28,031 nucleotides of DNA from a virus, in the IMG/VR virus record IMGVR_UViG_3300031784_000161, positions 1 through 28,031 of that record. One strand, written 5' to 3'. The notes below the pieces were generated by a model, which saw only the letters and a program-made list of their open reading frames with translations, was not told where the DNA came from and searched no databases. Of the stretch, positions 24,540 to 28,031 are shown piece by piece. The position numbers and the translations under genes were made by a program. How positions within the stretch are numbered: the stretch's first letter is position 1; each line of letters opens with the position of its first letter.

Positions 24540-25341
24540 TAGTTATAGATTTATTATACCAAACAATAATGGAAAAGAAATTAATATTCCGTTGGAAATC
24601 AAATGGGATTTTTATGGACGTGATGATAGTATTGAAGTATATGAGGATGATGTTATTGAAGAAATAATTGGTACTGCTAAGGATTTTGAAATTTCACATT
24701 TTAGTCATAAAAATTATTTAACCCCCGATAATTTATCTAAAACAAGTATAGGTTATGAGTTTAATTTTTTTAGTGGAACAACTATAGACATCCCAACATC
24801 TGTTGATAGTGATTGGAGGTCAACTTATTTGTTTGAAGGTTTTACAAGTATTGAGGTTTATTCGTACAGTAAACCATTCACTAAATCATTTTTTAAATTG
24901 GATTTTTACGATACTAATGAACCAACAAGCCAAGAAATTAAATTCACAATTATAATACCTGTACAACAAGGTAAAACAGAGGTTTCATCAATTTCAAGTG
25001 TATTACCTGATGTTAATATTAGAATCCCAACATATGAATTAGATTTTGTTGGTGATAAAGAAGGGTTTTTTATTTATTGGTTAAGGGATAAAAAAATGTT
25101 AAATATTGACACGTTCTATATGACCGCTAAATTTTTTAGTGGAAGACAAGGTGTTTTTATAAGGATGATGAATAGACCCCAATCTACCTTATCTGACAAG
25201 TTTGTATTTAACGGTAGTGATTATTTTTACTATAAAGTAGTGTTAGATTATAATGATTTCACTTATTCAGTGTTTGATACTAATGACGTGAGAGTAGGGA
25301 CTAATAGTCCCATAAAATGGTATGAGTATATTAACCCATAA
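24526..25341 (+). CDS. Virion-type protein of unknown function (271 aa)
   Basis: I chose the ATG at 24526 (MSVNNSYRFIIPNNNGKEI). An ATG at 24490 in the same frame would add a 12-residue hydrophobic stub and lengthen the overlap, so it is less likely. The gene overlaps the preceding stop by 14 bases and shares one base with the next gene (TAATG), consistent with coupled translation. The sequence is beta-like: an early EINIPLEIKWDFYGRDDSIE, a middle region with LPDVNIRIPTYELDFVGDKE, and a C-terminal YYKVVLDYNDFTYSVFDTND. No cysteine, membrane segment or catalytic motif is visible. The family is unknown to me; a structural role is inferred from position. Confidence 0.78.
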   Translation: MSVNNSYRFIIPNNNGKEINIPLEIKWDFYGRDDSIEVYEDDVIEEIIGTAKDFEISHFSHKNYLTPDNLSKTSIGYEFNFFSGTTIDIPTSVDSDWRSTYLFEGFTSIEVYSYSKPFTKSFFKLDFYDTNEPTSQEIKFTIIIPVQQGKTEVSSISSVLPDVNIRIPTYELDFVGDKEGFFIYWLRDKKMLNIDTFYMTAKFFSGRQGVFIRMMNRPQSTLSDKFVFNGSDYFYYKVVLDYNDFTYSVFDTNDVRVGTNSPIKWYEYINP

Positions 25342-26528
25342 TGGAGGATAGAGTATTTCATTACAAAATATCACCTGAAGTGATTAAGAATGATTTGTTC
25401 TTAACTAATTATACGGGTGATTCTGATAGTTATAACGCGGAATATGTTGTTTGTTGTGACATATATACAAGTGCGGTAACTAGATATTTTACCGGAACAA
25501 CGTATGTGTATTCATCAATGACTGAGATTCTTTCAGCAGGAGTTGGGAGAACATCATTGTTAACTGATTTGTCCATTCCAATTTTTTTAGACCAATACGC
25601 GACGGATATAGGATATTATTCAGTTTTTGATGGGATGGTTTGTCAAAAAGATACTATGACAAATTTTATATTTTCATCAACGACATTAAATCCAAACCAA
25701 TTCTTTTTTTATAATACATCAGACGTTGAATTTAAAAAATATTTAAGTTTTAGTGAGTATAAAGTAGATTGGGGTGACGGTAGTCCACCTGAATTAGTAA
25801 CTAATGTTGCACCAAACGGTAATTTACATACTTATACTCAAACTGGTAATTTTACAATAACATTTTCAGGAATGAGTCCTTGGGGTGTTAATATAGTTAA
25901 AAAACAAGTGACAGTCCCTTATAGTGCGGCAACTATTGATGACCCTTATGGTATTGCGTATTTTGTACCTGCGGGGGGTAGTTGGTCAGGAACTTTATTT
26001 AATTACAAATATATCTTTACAGGAGATTCTGAGAATACGGTTAACGTTCAGACTAGTGACAATTATACCACTGTTCCTTTTCCAATTTCAGGTTATACCA
26101 AATCAACTATGAATGATTTAGAAGTGTATGGTAGTAAATATGACCCTAACTTGTTTGATGGTAGATTTAAAATAAATGAACCTATAAACATAGATAGTGA
26201 AACTGTGGGAATATTTCACGGACCATCTGATGATGGATTATATACGTCCTACACAATTAATAATGTAACTTATTATGATTATGTTAATGGAAACACAATT
26301 TTTATGGTTGAATCATCAGGATTAACTGATGATATGATAATTGCAAGTGCAATTACTAAAAATGAAGTATTATTAAACGTAATTGACGAAGCAGAAGTGC
26401 AATCCAATGTATTTATTGAGAGAGGAAAACATTCAGGACTTGAAACCATTCAAAGACTCGGTGAGGTGGATAATGTTGGAGACCTTGAAAAATACGGATA
26501 CAAATATTTTAAAGTAACACAAATATAA
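25341..26528 (+). CDS. Virion-type protein with PKD-like domain (395 aa)
   Basis: A 395-residue protein. Residues about 130-193 form a PKD-like immunoglobulin fold: SEYKVDWGDGSPPE (138-151) with the signature WGDGS, then the matching strand pattern HTYTQTGNFTITFSG (163-177) and VKKQVTVPYS. PKD domains are common in surface and adhesin proteins and in phage tail proteins, where they act as spacers or bind carbohydrate or protein. The N-terminal 110 residues and the part after 195 are beta-like and not recognised; the C-terminal segment (ERGKHSGLETIQRLGEVDNV) is likely helical. It starts on the stop of the previous gene (TAATG) and ends one base before the next, so it belongs to a coupled gene string. 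A fibre, collar or baseplate-decoration role is inferred. Confidence 0.8.
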   Translation: MEDRVFHYKISPEVIKNDLFLTNYTGDSDSYNAEYVVCCDIYTSAVTRYFTGTTYVYSSMTEILSAGVGRTSLLTDLSIPIFLDQYATDIGYYSVFDGMVCQKDTMTNFIFSSTTLNPNQFFFYNTSDVEFKKYLSFSEYKVDWGDGSPPELVTNVAPNGNLHTYTQTGNFTITFSGMSPWGVNIVKKQVTVPYSAATIDDPYGIAYFVPAGGSWSGTLFNYKYIFTGDSENTVNVQTSDNYTTVPFPISGYTKSTMNDLEVYGSKYDPNLFDGRFKINEPINIDSETVGIFHGPSDDGLYTSYTINNVTYYDYVNGNTIFMVESSGLTDDMIIASAITKNEVLLNVIDEAEVQSNVFIERGKHSGLETIQRLGEVDNVGDLEKYGYKYFKVTQI

Positions 26529-26529
26529 T

Positions 26530-27438
26530 ATGGCAACAGGAACATATGGAACTATTAGGCCGGCTGACGTATCACCGGAAGATGTTGAAATAATTATGAA
26601 TTACACCCCATCTAGGGATGATACTGAAAACTTTGTTTTAACAAAATTAAACTCAAGTGCGATATTACGACCATACTTTAATAATTCAAGTACGGGTGGT
26701 AATGCGGGTGTTGAAATATTAGGTGGTTTATATAATTTGAAATTACCGGCAGACCAATTTGATAAAATTGGGATTTATACATTATATGTTAGACCCGCAC
26801 AAATTAGAACTAAAATATTAGATTGTGGGGTTTTATCATCATTACCAAATGTTAAGGGATTAGTCTTTGATTTAAATTCTGTACCATCTGATTACAGAAA
26901 CAAATTTGTTAATCAAGGATTGGCAGGATTCAGAATTGAATACTTAAATGATGACGGTACTAAGATACCTAATTTTTTTAGAATAATAACATCATCGTTT
27001 TTCTGTGAAGCGGTTGTTCAAAATTTAACAAATACATCACAAAAAGCGATAAGATATAGATATAGTGAAACGAATACAAATTTAATGTTTTGTACTGTTT
27101 CACCATCATCATCACCAACTAATAAGCCAAACGCAACACCGTATATTGGTCAACCCGCACAAAACGTGATTATAACAAATACGTTTTTTAACCCTATCAC
27201 TATTGATATTGAAATGGCTGAACACGATTTCTCAACATTGGCAATTGCATTGTATGGTAATCAAACTAAGTCTATGGATGATGGTATTTACACACTTTAC
27301 GATACTAACGATAACATTTACAAACAATACAACTTATACGAAATTAGAGACCAATTTAATCACTTACTATATGAGGTTAGACAAGATAGAGGTAGTAATA
27401 TTGATTTTAGTAAAAACTTTACAAATATAACACAATAA
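26530..27438 (+). CDS. Virion-type protein of unknown function (302 aa)
   Basis: A 302-residue protein, not recognised. The N-terminus (MATGTYGTIRPADVSPEDVE) is followed by a beta-rich body (GGLYNLKLPADQFDKIGIYT, LYVRPAQIRTKILDCG), an Asn/Thr/Ser/Pro-rich middle linker (SPSSSPTNKPNATPYIGQ, about 191-208) and a C-terminal part that looks helical and amphipathic (KQYNLYEIRDQFNHLLYEVR). The start is one base after the previous stop, and its own stop shares a base with the next ATG (TAATG). The gene lies in the middle of a coupled string of large beta-rich proteins, so a tail or baseplate component is likely by context. No enzyme motif is visible. Confidence 0.8.
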   Translation: MATGTYGTIRPADVSPEDVEIIMNYTPSRDDTENFVLTKLNSSAILRPYFNNSSTGGNAGVEILGGLYNLKLPADQFDKIGIYTLYVRPAQIRTKILDCGVLSSLPNVKGLVFDLNSVPSDYRNKFVNQGLAGFRIEYLNDDGTKIPNFFRIITSSFFCEAVVQNLTNTSQKAIRYRYSETNTNLMFCTVSPSSSPTNKPNATPYIGQPAQNVIITNTFFNPITIDIEMAEHDFSTLAIALYGNQTKSMDDGIYTLYDTNDNIYKQYNLYEIRDQFNHLLYEVRQDRGSNIDFSKNFTNITQ

Positions 27439-28031
27439 TGGCGATTAAAAAATTTATATGTCCACCAACTCCGGCAACGGGTGCTGGGTCATTCTCGGAT
27501 GACTTAGTTGGATTTCAATTGGTACAAGGGGGAGGATTAACTCAAGGTAATTTCTCATTTACGACTGCGATTAATGAGAAACAGAATAGAACGTTTAATA
27601 CAGGAGTTTTTTCACAACCGATTAGTTTAGACACGATGGGGATTGATAGTGTTAGTCAATCTAAAACAATATTTGAAAACAATTTCAAAGTCTATCCTAA
27701 CTTTGATTTAAGTCAAGTTACTAATTTTACAATGTATGGGTCTTTAGTTAAAAGATTTTCAGTTTCAGTACAAAAAATTATTAGTTATTTTCCTGCGGCA
27801 ATTGAGTCAACATTTACCGGTATTAATTATTTAACAGGTGCTACCGCATTTAATGCGACATATAATAAAGCCTCAGATATAACAACATTCAGTATTGATG
27901 TTGGCAGATTAAGAAACCCGTTTGACGTTGATTTTACGGTTGACGCAACAAGAAATTTATCGTTAAGAGAAATTCAAGTTTCGGAACTTAGAAATTTAAC
28001 GGTTAATTATGCAAAATATTCATTATATTAT
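27438..28031 (+). CDS. Virion-type protein of unknown function, 3' partial (198 aa visible)
   Basis: An ATG at 27438 overlaps the previous stop by one base and the frame stays open to the last base of the window, 198 codons, so the gene continues beyond it. The visible part begins MAIKKFICPPTPATGAGSF, then Gly/Gln/Asn-rich sequence (FQLVQGGGLTQGNFSFTTA), then FDLSQVTNFTMYGSLVKRFS and a beta-like end (FDVDFTVDATRNLSLREIQ). I recognise no domain. Codon use and AT bias match the neighbours. By position it is another tail or baseplate protein; whether it is as large as the truncated protein at the window start cannot be seen. Confidence 0.82.
   Translation, partial: MAIKKFICPPTPATGAGSFSDDLVGFQLVQGGGLTQGNFSFTTAINEKQNRTFNTGVFSQPISLDTMGIDSVSQSKTIFENNFKVYPNFDLSQVTNFTMYGSLVKRFSVSVQKIISYFPAAIESTFTGINYLTGATAFNATYNKASDITTFSIDVGRLRNPFDVDFTVDATRNLSLREIQVSELRNLTVNYAKYSLYY

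Noticed and set aside
1-28031. tRNA genes, integrase, toxin-antitoxin or anti-defence genes
   Set aside because: No gap is long enough for a convincing tRNA, and no protein shows the relevant motifs; the largest gap is 121 bases and is explained by a terminator and a promoter.

Overview
This window looks like part of the genome of a large, T4-like contractile-tailed phage (myovirus). It is about 70 % A+T by eye, and all 18 supported genes lie on the + strand, tightly packed. Start codons have no Shine-Dalgarno sequence but AT-rich leaders, as is typical of Bacteroidota and their phages. A Bacteroidota (perhaps flavobacterial) host is therefore my best inference, not a demonstrated fact. I see no tRNA, CRISPR array, integrase, transposase or host gene.

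Layout. (1) 1-6065, virion module A: a giant protein, 5'-truncated by the window, with a late-control-D/gp27-type baseplate-hub signature; a 74-residue unknown protein; and an acidic protein carrying a GC-rich Ala/Pro decapeptide repeat. A strong terminator follows. (2) 6187-7035: a gp32-like single-stranded DNA-binding protein as its own transcription unit, with a perfect TTGACA-17-TATAAT promoter in front and a second terminator behind. (3) 7110-14418, replication, recombination and nucleotide operon: UvsX/RecA-like recombinase, FEN-type 5' nuclease (T4 RNase H-like), an unknown 150-residue protein, DnaB/gp41-like helicase, then the class Ia ribonucleotide reductase small and large subunits (nrdB, nrdA). 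A third terminator closes it. (4) 14504-28031, virion module B: gp25-like and gp6-like (baseplate J) wedge proteins, a 1965-residue giant in the place of T4 gp7, then five unrecognised, translationally coupled virion-type proteins, the last cut by the window end.

How the parts fit. Module 3 makes deoxynucleotides (NrdA/NrdB), unwinds DNA (gp41-like helicase), coats and recombines single strands (gp32-like, UvsX-like) and removes RNA primers or flaps (FEN). Modules A and B build the tail hub, baseplate wedges and probably fibre or adhesin parts.

Most notable observations: GATC appears to be completely absent from all 28 kb, with Asp codons switching from GAT to GAC in front of C; the giant wedge-region protein has a transmembrane-like double hydrophobic segment and a Cys-rich knot; the gp32-like protein has no cysteine and so no T4-type zinc site; a bulged 15-bp hairpin ends five bases before the start codon of the giant gene; and an ATATTTAT-type element recurs in the leaders. 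I found no defence system or other clear multi-gene system of unknown type. The novelty lies in the structural genes and the sequence-composition signals.
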